This document shows positions 1-10,822 of a stretch of DNA of 64,000 nucleotides, in pieces; the stretch's first letter is position 1, and each line of letters opens with the position of its first letter. Origin of the DNA: Hsuehochloa calcarea (Eukaryota > Streptophyta > Magnoliopsida > Poales > Poaceae); assembly GCA_036346395.1 (NCBI GenBank), contig CM070594.1, forward strand, positions 17,889,385 through 17,953,384, written 5' to 3'. The position numbers were made by a program, and so were the translations under genes. A model generated the notes under the pieces. That model had not been told where the DNA came from and ran no database searches. It saw nothing but the letters and a program-made list of their open reading frames with translations.

Positions 1-808
1 TCATGCTGAAGTTCTCCCCGAGCGTCAACTGATGCTCGAAGGCCGCCAACTCAAGCACCTCCCGGTGTAGATCCACCTGTAGACGTAATTAACAAGGTAG
101 AAACCTAAATCTTATGAATCAAATAAGAAGTACGGACCGTTCAATACGTTCCACGTGGTGGAATGCGGAGTCCGGCTGGGTGGGGTACGTGTCGGACGTC
201 GCAGCCTCATGTCGTGGTGAGTCGTCCACGATCCTGACGCAGTGAACCCTCGTTCGATTGGATACCAATACATGTACTCCGTGTACGTCCCGGGATCGTA
301 GGGAGCACGCTCCTGGACAACGTCAGTTAAGGCGCTGACCTAGCCCTGAACCTAAGGGAACATCCTCTCCGCCCAGGAAGTCATAGCAGGTACTCCCTTC
401 CTAGTGTTCCTGTGGAAGGCTAAATGATTGTTTCGTGGGTACGTAACGCAGATTGTACGAAAGAAGTAAAGTGTGAACTTACCTATGGACGTTCAGTGGC
501 ACCCGCTGCTCCCAAGGGGCTGGGACCTGCTGTCATAGACCAAACTAGGGCATAACATGCTGCACCTGGTACTCCTCCACGAAGACGTCATGCACCAGGC
601 ATGTTCATATGTACCAGTACACGTAGCCTTGCATGCATAGGCTCAATAGGCCTCGGGGCGTGCACACGTACACCCTCTCGAAGTGTACGATGTTAGATGA
701 CACATCATCCGTCAACTGATCGAACATCGCAACATAGTCCGGGTAGGACGTGTGCGTAGTGATCGGCATGTAGGTGACGTGTGGGATATAACAACATAAA
801 CTTAGCAC
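1..808 (-). pseudogene. Plant mobile domain (PMD/MAIN-like) gene remnant
   Basis: Read on the minus strand, several frames of this stretch resemble the plant mobile domain found in MAIN-like proteins and in MULE-captured copies. The recognisable order is a segment around 605-790 (FDQLTDD, then HFERVYVCTPRGLLSLC), then VFVEEYQVQHVM and FGL near 540-600, then AMTSWAERMFP and a TYTEYMYWY motif near 260-400. The last two correspond to the conserved Trp/Tyr-rich C-terminal part of the domain. A probable intron ends near 82, followed by LHREVLELAAFEHQL, which looks like the short helical tail. In-frame stops (after YVYWY, after HVM) and frame changes show it is not functional. The 3' end lies outside the window. 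PMD genes are often carried by Mutator-like elements, but no terminal repeats were seen here. Identity rests on motif recognition only. Confidence 0.5.
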
Positions 809-819
809 ACGAAATTAAA

Positions 820-2730
820 ATTAAATTACAAAAAAGAATAAATGTTCATGAAACTAACCCGTCGGTGATACAACATTGTGCCCATGGTCGGCTGATCCAT
901 GTCATTGTCCTCAGCCTACATGTCGACTGCACAATCATCTGCAAGCGTGTCTGGATCCGTCACACCGAAAAATTCAGTGTGTGCATTGTAAATACTATGA
1001 AACATGTACATAAGGTAATAAGAAATGACATTAATAAAATAATTACCAAGTACAAACAAAAACTAAATTTAAGTTGGGATTATTTTGGTTAGGCTATACA
1101 AACTCCACTAACCTACTCGTAATTTTTACATATTTTTATAGGAATGTTGCTATTTTTCTAGTTTAAAAGATTTTTTGGCATTAATGTAATAATTATCACG
1201 CACAAATTTAAAGCAAAATTAAGTCGAGACTATTTTGATTCACTTTACCTACCCTACTTAGTGACTCTGTAATTTTTACAGATTTATAATAGCGTCTTCC
1301 AATTTTTATATATTTTTTAAATATTTGCCATATGCAAATAGAAACAATAAATAAAGTTCATAATTTTTAGATTTAGTTGTTAGTAGCCTAGGTACAACTT
1401 TGATTGTTTTTTCTTTTATAATTTTAAGATGTGTCATGCTATTTTTCTAGTTTAAAAGGTATTTTCAGCATTAACAAAATAATTACCACGCACAAACAAA
1501 AATCAATATTATGTTGGGATTATTTGAATTAGGCTCTACATCCCGTACTAAGCTACTCTGCAGTTTTTACAGATTTGCAATAGGTATCTTACTACTTTCC
1601 TTGTTTAAGAAGTGTCTCCAACATTTCTTAAATATTTACTATGTGCAAATGGAAGCAAAAAATAACAATCACAATATTTTAATTCGTCTATACGTAATAT
1701 ATGTAGCAACTCCAGATTTGTTTTTACAATTTAAGATGTGTCATGCTATTTTTCTAGTTTCAAATTAATTTTTGGCATTAACAATATAATTACCGTGAAC
1801 AAATGGAAAGCTAAATAAAGTCATGATTTTTTTAATTACACTATAGCTGTCCTACTTAGCTACTCAACAATTTTAACATATTTATAATAGGTGTCTTCCT
1901 ATTTCTGCAGATTTATCCTAAATCATTCGAGTACTGCAACATAGATAATATGTGCATGATGAACTAGACTATACACAACTCAAATGATGTACTACATAAT
2001 TTGACTAAAATTATCTAATCTATTGAATTCTATGTTGCTATTTTTGTTTGCTAACCGACAAGGTTTCGAAATAATGTATGAAGTTGCAAAAACATGCACC
2101 TACAAGATGGCCGACCAGATCTGATACTCTGTCTGTCTCTCCTCCGCTTCAAACTGGCAAGATTTTGCTACGTCTCTTCTCCCCCTCTTCTCCTCTCTTT
2201 TATCTTTTTTCTAGAATTAAAATGATATTTTCACTGTTTTTTGGGGTTTAAAAAGCTAGATACTGTCGCTAGTTGAACTGGTGACATGAACACGCGGTTT
2301 CCTATCGCTATTCTAATTGGCAACACCCTAGTCACTGTTTCAATTGGTGACAGGGGCCTACTTTTGTAATTTTATTTTTCTACTATTTATTTATGTAATT
2401 ATATTTTAAAATATATTTTTTTTAAAAAAATTCCCCATCTGTATTTGAGGTTAATCATCTTGATGCTGATTCTATGGGAGACAACACCCTAGTTGTGTGG
2501 ATCTCGTCAGTGGCGGCTCGCCAGAAACCATGCACAATAGGATGTGTTATCGAAGCGGTTACTGACTCGTTGCACATGTTAGTTGTACCAGTAGAGATCA
2601 AACTAATCAAGTTGGCCTTTTCTTTTTGAGAAAGGTTGACAAAACAAAGGGCGTAAGTACATATATGCCCTGCTTGCCGGAAGACTTCTCAATCAATAAT
2701 ACTCCTTGCATCCAGGAGTGGAGCTAGTCG
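820..2730. other. AT-rich spacer, no gene
   Basis: No coding region is supported. The stretch is AT-rich with frequent stops in all frames. It contains a diverged tandem repeat (annotated separately) and, at 2260-2360, a small imperfect duplication of a phrase resembling agttgaactggtgac. It may be the non-coding remainder of the element or gene that carried the adjacent plant-mobile-domain remnant. Confidence 0.5.
1000..1930. repeat. Diverged tandem repeat, about 300 bp period
   Basis: The phrase gctatttttctagttt recurs at about 1149, 1438 and 1745, so units are about 290-307 bp apart. Each copy is followed by a version of ggcattaa...aataattacc(a/g)cg(c/t)acaaa, then a block with gattattt(g/t) and ctactc, then tttttacagattt. 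A fourth, partial unit precedes at about 1025 (attaataaaataattacc). Divergence between units is high, so the array is old. No coding sense is apparent. Confidence 0.65.
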
Positions 2731-2737
2731 TGACTAA

Positions 2738-3120
2738 GGCCATGTTTGATACAATTTCTGTTTCTAACTTCTCAATTGATTCTTGTGAAGTCATATCAAA
2801 TACTATGATTCTCAAAACCACTAGATTCTGCTTCTCACAAGGAACTGTGAGAATCCAACTTTCAGAAATGAAATACGCTTTAAAGTTGAAGGTTTTTACC
2901 CGCAAATGTCACTGAATTACACAAATACAGTTGAAGTATTACACCTAGGGGTGACATTGTCTATTTACCTCTAATCCTCCTTCATATGGTTTTTGAAACT
3001 AACCTACCAACCGTAACCTACCAACCAAACGGTTTCAACAAATAGTTCTAGATTCTCAGAGAATCAGAAGTAGAATCTGAAAAATGAGAATCTAAAACTG
3101 TACCAAACAGAAACAAGGCC
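2738..3120. mobile_element. Tourist-like (PIF/Harbinger) MITE, complete
   Basis: The element starts GGCCATGTTTGATACA and its other end, read on the opposite strand, starts GGCCTTGTTT. It is flanked on both sides by TAA (2735-2737 and 3121-3123). Terminal GGCC and a 3-bp TAA/TTA target duplication are the signature of Tourist/PIF-Harbinger MITEs. The subterminal parts are also partly inverted: agattct/agaatct motifs abound at both ends. At 383 bp it has no coding capacity. Its two halves are separately related to sequence at 3939-4170 and 48470-48655. Confidence 0.85.
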
Positions 3121-3123
3121 TAA

Positions 3124-3935
3124 GTCTCAAACAGGTCAGCTATTTTCAGACCGAACACAATATGTATGTATTGAATGCTAATGTTTTTCATAGGCTTTTA
3201 ATATTAAATTTTGAGCTTTTGCTCTAACAGCTCGAGACCCAACTCCGTCCTGCTTGCGTTAGAAACGAGAAAAGGTTGGTAGATTTATTAGTCGTTGGTC
3301 AATGACTCCACGAAGTCTATCTGTTTGCTACAATGGATAAGATATAGAATGCCTGAACGGGATAAGATTATTCCTTTCTTTTTCATCATTTTCAGGTTGA
3401 GCTGGGACAGTTCTCATTCAGAGTAGAATAAAACTGGCGGCATCGTGTGAAGTGTGAACTAGTAGTAGACTGAATTTACTAAGCAGCTAACTGACGATAA
3501 TAAAATGCCGTTGCTTTTTACATGCCGATGGAAGATGACCAAGTCTAGCAACCGCAGCATGTTACGACTGAGATCGTTTGTCAAGGAAGACGGGGAGAAA
3601 AATAATTTGAATCAGATCTAGGCTTAGTGTGGCATGTGCATGCCAAGCTTGCCTAATTAAATCGGTCGCTTCTCGAACTATCTTGTGATACGGCTAGGCC
3701 AGATGGTGGCTTGAAACTAGTTAACTATAAGGTTATGTACCATGGGTTTATATGAGCTGTTTATATTTTTTTGTTACGTAGGATTTAAGCTGATATGGAT
3801 GAAAGAGAATAAAAAGAGAAAAATAAGTTGTCTACCATCCTGTAGCCGATTGTATCACTAAAACCAAGGAAAGTATTAAAAGATTATGTGATCCATAAAG
3901 ATGAGTAAAAAGATAATACATTATATGAGCTGTCT
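3124..3935. other. Spacer without recognisable gene
   Basis: Unremarkable AT-rich DNA. A phrase tatatgagctgt occurs at about 3750 and again at about 3923, hinting at the ends of a small decayed MITE, but no convincing terminal inverted repeat or target duplication could be defined. Confidence 0.4.
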
Positions 3936-4179
3936 TTAGGCCCTATTAGGTATAGCTCCTACTCCCAGCTTCTCATTCGAATCTGGTGGAGATGTACTAA
4001 ACACCCAGCGTCCAAAAACGATCTGATTCTGCATCTCGCGAGGAGCTGTCTCAAAAATAAACTAGCGAGGAGAAGCAGCTTTCCCGCAGATTCTCGTAGG
4101 AATCTAAGCTTGCATAAACAAAATTACCCCTTGAAGTTCATAGTTATTACCCTCAAATGCCATCGAACTACCCCTGTGA

Positions 4180-4613
4180 CCCGTCTCATTCCACCGCGCC
4201 CCCAGCATCCCCCTCGCGTCCCTCGGTCGTCCTCAACTCCACAAGCTCCAACGACCGGGCGATTTTGGCGTTGTTGCCGTGCGCTTGTGGCTCTGTCCCC
4301 CAACCTCGCAGCGCGCCCGCCGGCCCCTGTGTGCTCCCAAAGCCCTCGATTGCTCTCATCAGCAAGCCCTGATCGCGCCACCACCTGCATGAGAGCCGCC
4401 GACCCTGGAAACCTAGAGGTTGGGTTCCCCGACTTCTTCGCTGTCGTAGTTTTCCGAGGACCAGCGGCGGGCTCCGGTGAAATTAAGCTCGCCATCTGTC
4501 TTTCCCCCTTCCCCTCCCTATTTTGTCTTCATCCTCTTCGCCTTTAGCCCTAGGGTGGATCGATCTGTAATAATCGTTTGCTTTGCTTGATAGTATCTAT
4601 GAAATGCCAATGT
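4180..4613. other. GC-rich, gene-like segment of unknown origin
   Basis: Composition changes abruptly from AT-rich to GC-rich, with pyrimidine-rich leader-like sequence (4495-4545) of the sort seen around first exons of grass genes. Overlapping open frames exist on both strands, as expected from base composition alone, and none matches a protein I recognise. A plausible reading is a captured 5' exon/leader with the start of an intron (4555-4613). The downstream half would lie beyond the gypsy insertion at 46832. No function is assigned. Confidence 0.35.
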
Positions 4614-4618
4614 TCTTT

Positions 4619-5240
4619 TATTGAACCCGGGAACGAAGGATCCCAATTTCTCTGTGTTTTTCACACTAGTCCAGGATTTCTAGTATACACAGTCTAACAA
4701 AAAGTGTCATCACATTCATATCACGCATTTATCTAATATGAATCAGAGTTTATTACAAAATGGGCCTGAGGCCAAATAAAATAACACAACGAAAAGCAAA
4801 TAAGTAGTAGTAGGACACACGATGCGCCACAGGCAATCGTCTGGAGGCGTAGGCCTAAACGTCTGGATTCTCACCGTTAGGATAGAAGTCTTCTCCTGAA
4901 TAAGTATTATTCAGTAAGAGTGAGTACAACTTCCGTACTCGCAAGTTACACCCAATAAAGAGATATGATGCATGCATAAGTAAACAAGTGAGGCTGATAG
5001 GGTTTATTTGCGTAAAGAAGCATTTTCAGTTCTAAATATTCATAGTAAGTTTCACGGTAATTTTTAATCTATAACTAAAATCAGAATTTAAATTGACAGT
5101 TTTATAGTGGATAACCTTCATATGAAACATGGTGATGGATACCCTCTTATCATATAGCTAACCACCCAATTTTTACCACAAGGATTCACCATCCTAGAAT
5201 TATTGACTAAAATCATTGTAAAACCAAAAACAAAGTCTAA
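4619..5240 (-). repeat. Truncated 3' LTR of the outer gypsy element
   Basis: Positions 4619-5240 are closely similar to 43675-44296 (both 622 bp), that is, the 3'-terminal fifth of the LTR. Homology stops at gtctaa on both sides; here the next bases already belong to the pol C-terminus. About 2.5 kb of LTR (U3 and more), the polypurine tract and the last pol codons are therefore deleted. The terminal dinucleotide has decayed from TG to TA (tattgaaccc versus tgtcgaaccc). Confidence 0.85.
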
Positions 5241-5932
5241 AAGATGGGGGTACTCTGCTTTCAAAACTTCTTCTCGCTCCCAGGTGGCCTCTTCTTCACA
5301 ATGATTACTCCACTATACCTTGTATGAACGGATGACTTTGCTTCTGGTGATACGCTCTGCTATGTCGAGAATCTTGATTGGCTGTTCCACATAGCTGAGA
5401 TTTTCTTTAAGATCGATGCTCTCAAGAGGTGTTTCTTCTGTTGGCACTCTATGATATTTCTTTAGCTGAGAGACATGGAAGATGTTGTGTATCAGATAGA
5501 GACGCTGGTAAATCCAACTGGTAAGCAACTTCACCTCTTCTTGCTAAAATATTATAAGGTCCAACAAATCTAGGTGCGAGTTTTTCTTTAGTCCGAAATC
5601 TCTTCACTCCACGGAGTGGAGTTACTCTGAGATAGACAAAGTCTCCTATCTCAAAGGATAGTTCTCTCCGACGATTGTTGGCATAACTCTTTTGTCGGGA
5701 CTGAGCCACTTTCAGATGTTCTTTTATTATTTTTACTTTACTTTCGGCTTCTTTTATCAACTCTGGGCCAAAGAACCGATGTTCTCCCACATGATCATAA
5801 AGGAGAGGAGTTCTACACTTTCTACCGTACAATGCTTCAAATGGTGACATCTGCAAGCTGGCTTGATAGCTATTGTTGTAAGAAAATTCTGCATAGGGCA
5901 GATTCTTATCCCAGCTTCTTCCATAATTTATA
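5241..5932 (-). pseudogene. Outer gypsy element: integrase C-terminus and chromodomain
   Basis: Minus-strand frames give the GPY/F-type integrase tail and a chromodomain. Near 5850-5930 lies YAEFSYNNSYQ followed by SPFEALYGRKCRTP, typical of gypsy integrases. Then come EIGDFVYLRVTPLRGVKRF and APRFVGPYNI around 5560-5650. The chromodomain region (about 5240-5400) shows ILDIAERITRSKVIRSYKV, WSNH and EATWERE. Chromodomains of this class are thought to steer integration to particular chromatin. Frameshifts occur near 5455 and 5325. The coding sequence runs directly into the truncated LTR, so the natural stop and polypurine tract are missing. Confidence 0.85.
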
Positions 5933-6581
5933 TGTCGACGATCAAATCGCCGATCTTATGAATATATAAATGAAAAACAGGAAAATGACGCGTATCTTCT
6001 AGAAAGTAGTGATACTGCTCTTTATTGTTTTGAACTGGCTATTACAAAGGGTGTATATACCTTAGACTAAAGACTAATTCGGGAGTACAAGACTCTTGAG
6101 GGTGTCTCCCAAATTATCTTCACTGTTCCGGCCTCTTTAACTTCAGTCCGCATTCCTCCTTATGTAGTTGATGAAGGGTTGGCAGTTGTCTCTAGAGGAG
6201 ACGCTTGTTCGGGAAACAACGCGTCTGGTAGAAGAGAGGTGTCAGTTGATAATGTATCAACTGTCGTGCGGTTATACATCAATGAGTCATGTAACCGCAC
6301 TCGAAAGATCGTAGCGCCGCGTGGTATGGAACATATAGCACATGTTCCATTCGTCACACGGTAAAGCATATGTCTGGTCATAGATCCAGATATCAATTCA
6401 AAACCTTGTGAGCATTTGACTGGTCAGAGACTAGGTTTGGAACCATGTCCGACTAGATTGGGTACTATGTAACCTCTGGAATTCTTACAACCAGTGAGGT
6501 CGTTAGCCTTAGGGTTTACGACCATGAGGACGTATGGTTTTTATATACTAAAATAATAAATAGAGGTTTTAATCCTCGTCA
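5933..6581 (-). repeat. 3' LTR of the Tat-type element
   Basis: 649 bp, TG...CA bounded, closely similar to 21761-22391. It carries an 18-bp segment around 6120-6140 that is absent from the other LTR. On the minus strand a TATATAAA-like motif lies about 35-45 nt inside the LTR start (around 6538-6547). The LTR is AT-rich apart from a short segment containing ggtcgta repeats. Confidence 0.9.
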
Positions 6582-6600
6582 GTTAGCCCCCGAACTTTAA
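6582..6600 (-). promoter_or_regulatory. Polypurine tract of the Tat-type element
   Basis: Immediately inside the 3' LTR the minus strand reads AAAGTTCGGGGGCTAAC. It is the expected purine-rich plus-strand DNA primer site for this lineage. Confidence 0.75.
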
Positions 6601-7809
6601 ATGAATTGGTCGTATAGACGCTTACTCCCGATGCAATCGTATCGGGCAGACCCCTCATTAAATGTCGTGGTATTCGAGGTGGTCCGTATTCATTTTTAAA
6701 GTTCAGAAATTGCCTTGGAAGTTGAAGGAACTATTGGTCCACTGGTCAAAAAGGGATTTTTGTCCGTTGAATTTTTCCCAGAAACGGTTATAGTGTTGTC
6801 GCTATAAAAGGCCCCTTAGCACTGGGTGTTAGGGTTTCTACGCCTTTTTGCTTTCCTCATCATCTTCCAAGAAACCATCTCCGATCACCTTTGAATTGTT
6901 CACCTGAAAGAAATCACCATGTCGGATCTTATTACCAACTAGTCGATCTCCGATCTGAGTGAGAAGAAACTTGAAGGTCTGGAAAGGTTGGGTTATTACC
7001 TGACAGAAATCTGATCGCGTGGAGATCAGCTTTTGGGGAACATTATCCAAGTGGTGAGGATGGAGAAATTCCTGTTTTTCTCGCATATATCGAATGCGGC
7101 TTCAGACTTCCAGTTCACTCTGGCCCCTAACGCCATAGCCAACCTCAAAGATTCGCTTACCTCACGGTTGCATTTGGGAATTCCAAGAACCCCGACCTCT
7201 TCAGGTAATACTACAGATTGGTGAATACGAAGAAGACGACCAGTACACCCGGAGAGTGTACCTTGCGTCTCCATGACGGAAAGACTGAGGAGTACATTCC
7301 AATGTACTCCAAGTCTTCATGGTCGTCATGGAAGAAGAGTTGGTTTTACATGAAGAACACATGTATGATGGCCTTTATTACAATGCAGTAAAAATGCTAT
7401 CGAGATCCCGCAATGGCGTTCCTCCTCAAAGGAGGGGAAAATTGGGAGATAGGTTGAAGCCATCCATCTCCTGAGTGTTAGGGGTTTGACATCCTGGCAC
7501 GTGGTGAGGGACTTGTCCATGCGGAGAATTAGTCCTTTGAAGGCCAGAGCTCATTCGATACTCTTGTATATTGGTCGTGACGATACGACCAAGGATTCTA
7601 GGGAAGGTAAGTTCCAGTAAGAATCCGACCAGTATATCTTTCTGGTCAAATGCTCTTATAATCCTAAGACCTCTCTTTTTGTTACAGCTTTGTCTTCTGA
7701 TGAAATCAGAAGTCGGATCGTAATGATCTCAGGCCGAGAGCCTAATGAGAAGGTGGTTTCCCTTTGATCTTAGCAAAGGACTATCAAGAAGAGAGGGTGA
7801 GAGACTTCG

Positions 7810-10117
7810 TAACACCCCACCAACACCGAGCCTAGAATGCCACCACACTACACTTTAAACTAATAATTATCGACACACTATAAAATTACAGCAAGGAAAT
7901 AACGATATTCATATCAATGGACCACAAAAAGGACATACATAATTATGGATTAAACGACAATAAATAAGCAATGGGAAATATAACTGTAAATAATCCCAAA
8001 ATAGCATCAACCAATGAATCCAAATTAATAAAGCAAATAGTCTAGTCCAAACGATGTCCTAAATTTTATTCAACCTCTAACATGTCCAAGTGTAATCCAA
8101 TATTGAATGAAAAGATTATTATGGCGAATGATCATGTGTTGTCCATGTGCTCTACTCGCTTCTCGCCATTCGGCATCCTCGAAGATCACCTAAAGACAAC
8201 AATAGAGCAAGGGTGAGTCCACGACTCAAAGAAACACATCCATAAACAACGAACAATAATAAATCCACAAAGATTCAATAACTTCATTATCATCACGTGT
8301 ACTTCTATTTGATTCACATCCATTAATCTCATATATCAATGCAAATCTATTCTACATGTCCACATGCACTTCTTTCACAGATATGGTATAGCATGAGTGA
8401 ATGCTCGCGACAACATTCACTCTCAAGCCCGCTCCTCCAAAAGGATCGGGGACCTCCTCCACTCCCGTGGAGTTGTGATCATTCATGATCACCTGCTCAT
8501 ATGCAAAGATGCTTATGAATGCAAACATGCAACCTTCATCATAAACATCATATCCAACTTTTCATCAGGTTTATCAACCAAGATATAATCATGTCATTCC
8601 ATTGTTTGCAATTAAACAAGATAAAAGCACAACAATAATGGTAATAGAAGGTAAAGAAAACAGTGATCGATCATTGATCGCTGTCTACCATGCACTTGCC
8701 TTTACTAGTTGCGACGCACAATTTGACTAGCAGATGGCAACAAGTACGACGCCTCTCCTACATTAAATACACAAATTTCAATACAAGCTACAGCATCATA
8801 AGAACAACAATCAATCGACATCGCTCCTACCCGTCCTCAAATATACCACGTTACGCCGGTACCGAAAAGTTACCCATTGCGGTCTTAGTACTAAAACGAA
8901 CGTAACTTTTGACTCGAAAGTCCGATCACCACAAACCACCCCATTCTGGATTCTTTATAAAATTCTCCACATTTTCTTAGATTACGAAGACTTCTAATTA
9001 AATCATCTAACCCTCCGTATTTAGCCCAGAAAGCCGGTCTGTCCGCTTCGGAACAGCAGTCTTACTAAATTCATAACTTTTGTTTTACTCAACCAAAATG
9101 CGCGTTCTCAGATTCTACAGAACCATTGGACAATTATCTACATCTTTCATGTAGATCAAAAACTCTAATTAGTCTATTTACTATTTTTAATCTACAGTCT
9201 ACCAAAACAGCGCCGAAAGACGATAACCGCAAAAACAGCGGTCTTCCGAAAATCATAACTCGAATTCTACTTGTCCGATCGACATGATTAAATATGCTGT
9301 AGAAAGATATCGAAATTATCTACAATTAACTAGTAGATGAGATTTCCAAAATTTGACATTAAGGTACCCGAATAAATCGTACAACAAAACAGCATAATAA
9401 ATAGATCTATTAATCGGCACTTTGACTAAAAACTATGGAACCTTCTCTAATTATCCTCAATTATAATCTCTAGTTAACAGCACAAAGAAATCGGTAAAAG
9501 AATTACCAACCAAAACACGTCGGCCAAGCAAGGAAACGGATGACGTGCGGCAATTGATGCACTGGCGCCGAGACGGCAGACGACCACACACACGCAGACG
9601 CTGCAAAGAAGCAGTAGCGGACAGCAGCGGCCGCAAAGAAGACACAATGGCAGTCGGCAATCGGTCGAAAGCAAAGAACGCAATACAGAAACAAAGAAGA
9701 ATGGCAGCGGTCAAAGAATTGGCAAGAAGAAGACAAAGAATCTAGCACACGCGGCTGCACTTAGCGCTGGCGGAGGCATCGCAGCATGCAATACCGAAGC
9801 AATGACAAAGAGATCAAGAATAAGAAGAACGCAAGTTACAACAGTAGAAAGCGCACGCGGCACACGGTAGCCGGTTCGGTAGCAGATCGCTTGCACAAAA
9901 GAATGCGCAAGAGACCGCAGGAGAAAATGGTCGCGAAAAGAAATCAAGGCTTGAAAGAAAAAGAATTGGCTAGGGTTTTCTAGAAAATCCACAATCCATT
10001 TATATAGCTCTTAAAAAAATTCCGAAATTCTATTTTTATATGTACTATTTTATTTAATTACGCACCGACCCTTAAGACGTTATTATTAATATTAATATTA
10101 TTTTTCAGAGTATTACA
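7810..10117 (-). mobile_element. Solo LTR (2308 bp), TG...TA type
   Basis: A perfect 5-bp duplication CTTCG (7805-7809, 10118-10122) brackets a segment that on the minus strand begins TGTAATACTC and ends GGGGTGTTA. The expected final CA is absent, so the insertion ends in TA. No internal element sequence is present, so it is a solo LTR left by recombination between two LTRs. It splits the antisense gene of the Tat element: sequence on both sides joins cleanly at the target site just before a gtaagt donor. Open frames at 9457-9992 are GC/purine-driven and not supported as genes. Confidence 0.85.
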
Positions 10118-10822
10118 CTTCGGGTAAGTATAATAATTATTTTCTATCTTTACAATCTTTTCCGATCGGTGTTTACCTAAAAATCCTCTTTGATATGTAG
10201 TCGGTTGGTCTAAGAATTGATGAGACCACGGAGACCCGTGAGCCAATTGACGAACCGACCAACCTTATGATCACTAGTGATCGTGTAGGGGTAGGTAACC
10301 GAAGGAAATATTTTTTGCTTAGATGAAAAGATATGTTCATCACCCGACTAACTTTGTTTGTTGAATCAGGCGGTAGTCATTGAGTCCCATACAGTTGTTC
10401 AAGATTTGCCAAGGGCCGTTGAAGCAACTTCTTCGGTGACCGATGAACCTACACCTTCCGATCCAACGATCAGGGATTCTGCTCTCGACCAGTTGGTTGA
10501 AAGTATTACATCTAATCGTCCATTGAAGGATGCAGAGGGTACAGCCAACCCTTCCAGTTCAAGACTGGAAAAATTGGTTGAAAAGAAAAGAAAAGCTAGC
10601 GCTACAGACTTTAAGCTAGCGCGTTTCAGAGTCAAGATAAAAAAGATAACCGGGTATGTTGTAAATGAAATTATCGCATAAACACATACCTTTTATATTC
10701 TTGGCGAACTTTGAACTCTGAACTTCCTTTTCTTTGCGCAGACCTGTTGGAGTTCCAGTCATTTCCGATCAGGTTATTCCAGCAGGTCAGGTGATAGAGG
10801 GCACCTCCGACCAGGGCTTTCC

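Noticed and set aside
781..1092. Plus-strand frame of 103 residues
   Set aside because: Opposite strand to the plant-mobile-domain remnant, running into the AT-rich repeat. No family resemblance.
2693..2915. Short frames on both strands across the MITE
   Set aside because: They follow the inverted-repeat structure of the 383-bp MITE and have no coding meaning.
9457..9992. Open frames on both strands in the first solo LTR
   Set aside because: Same reason: within an LTR with purine-rich composition, and no protein family recognised.
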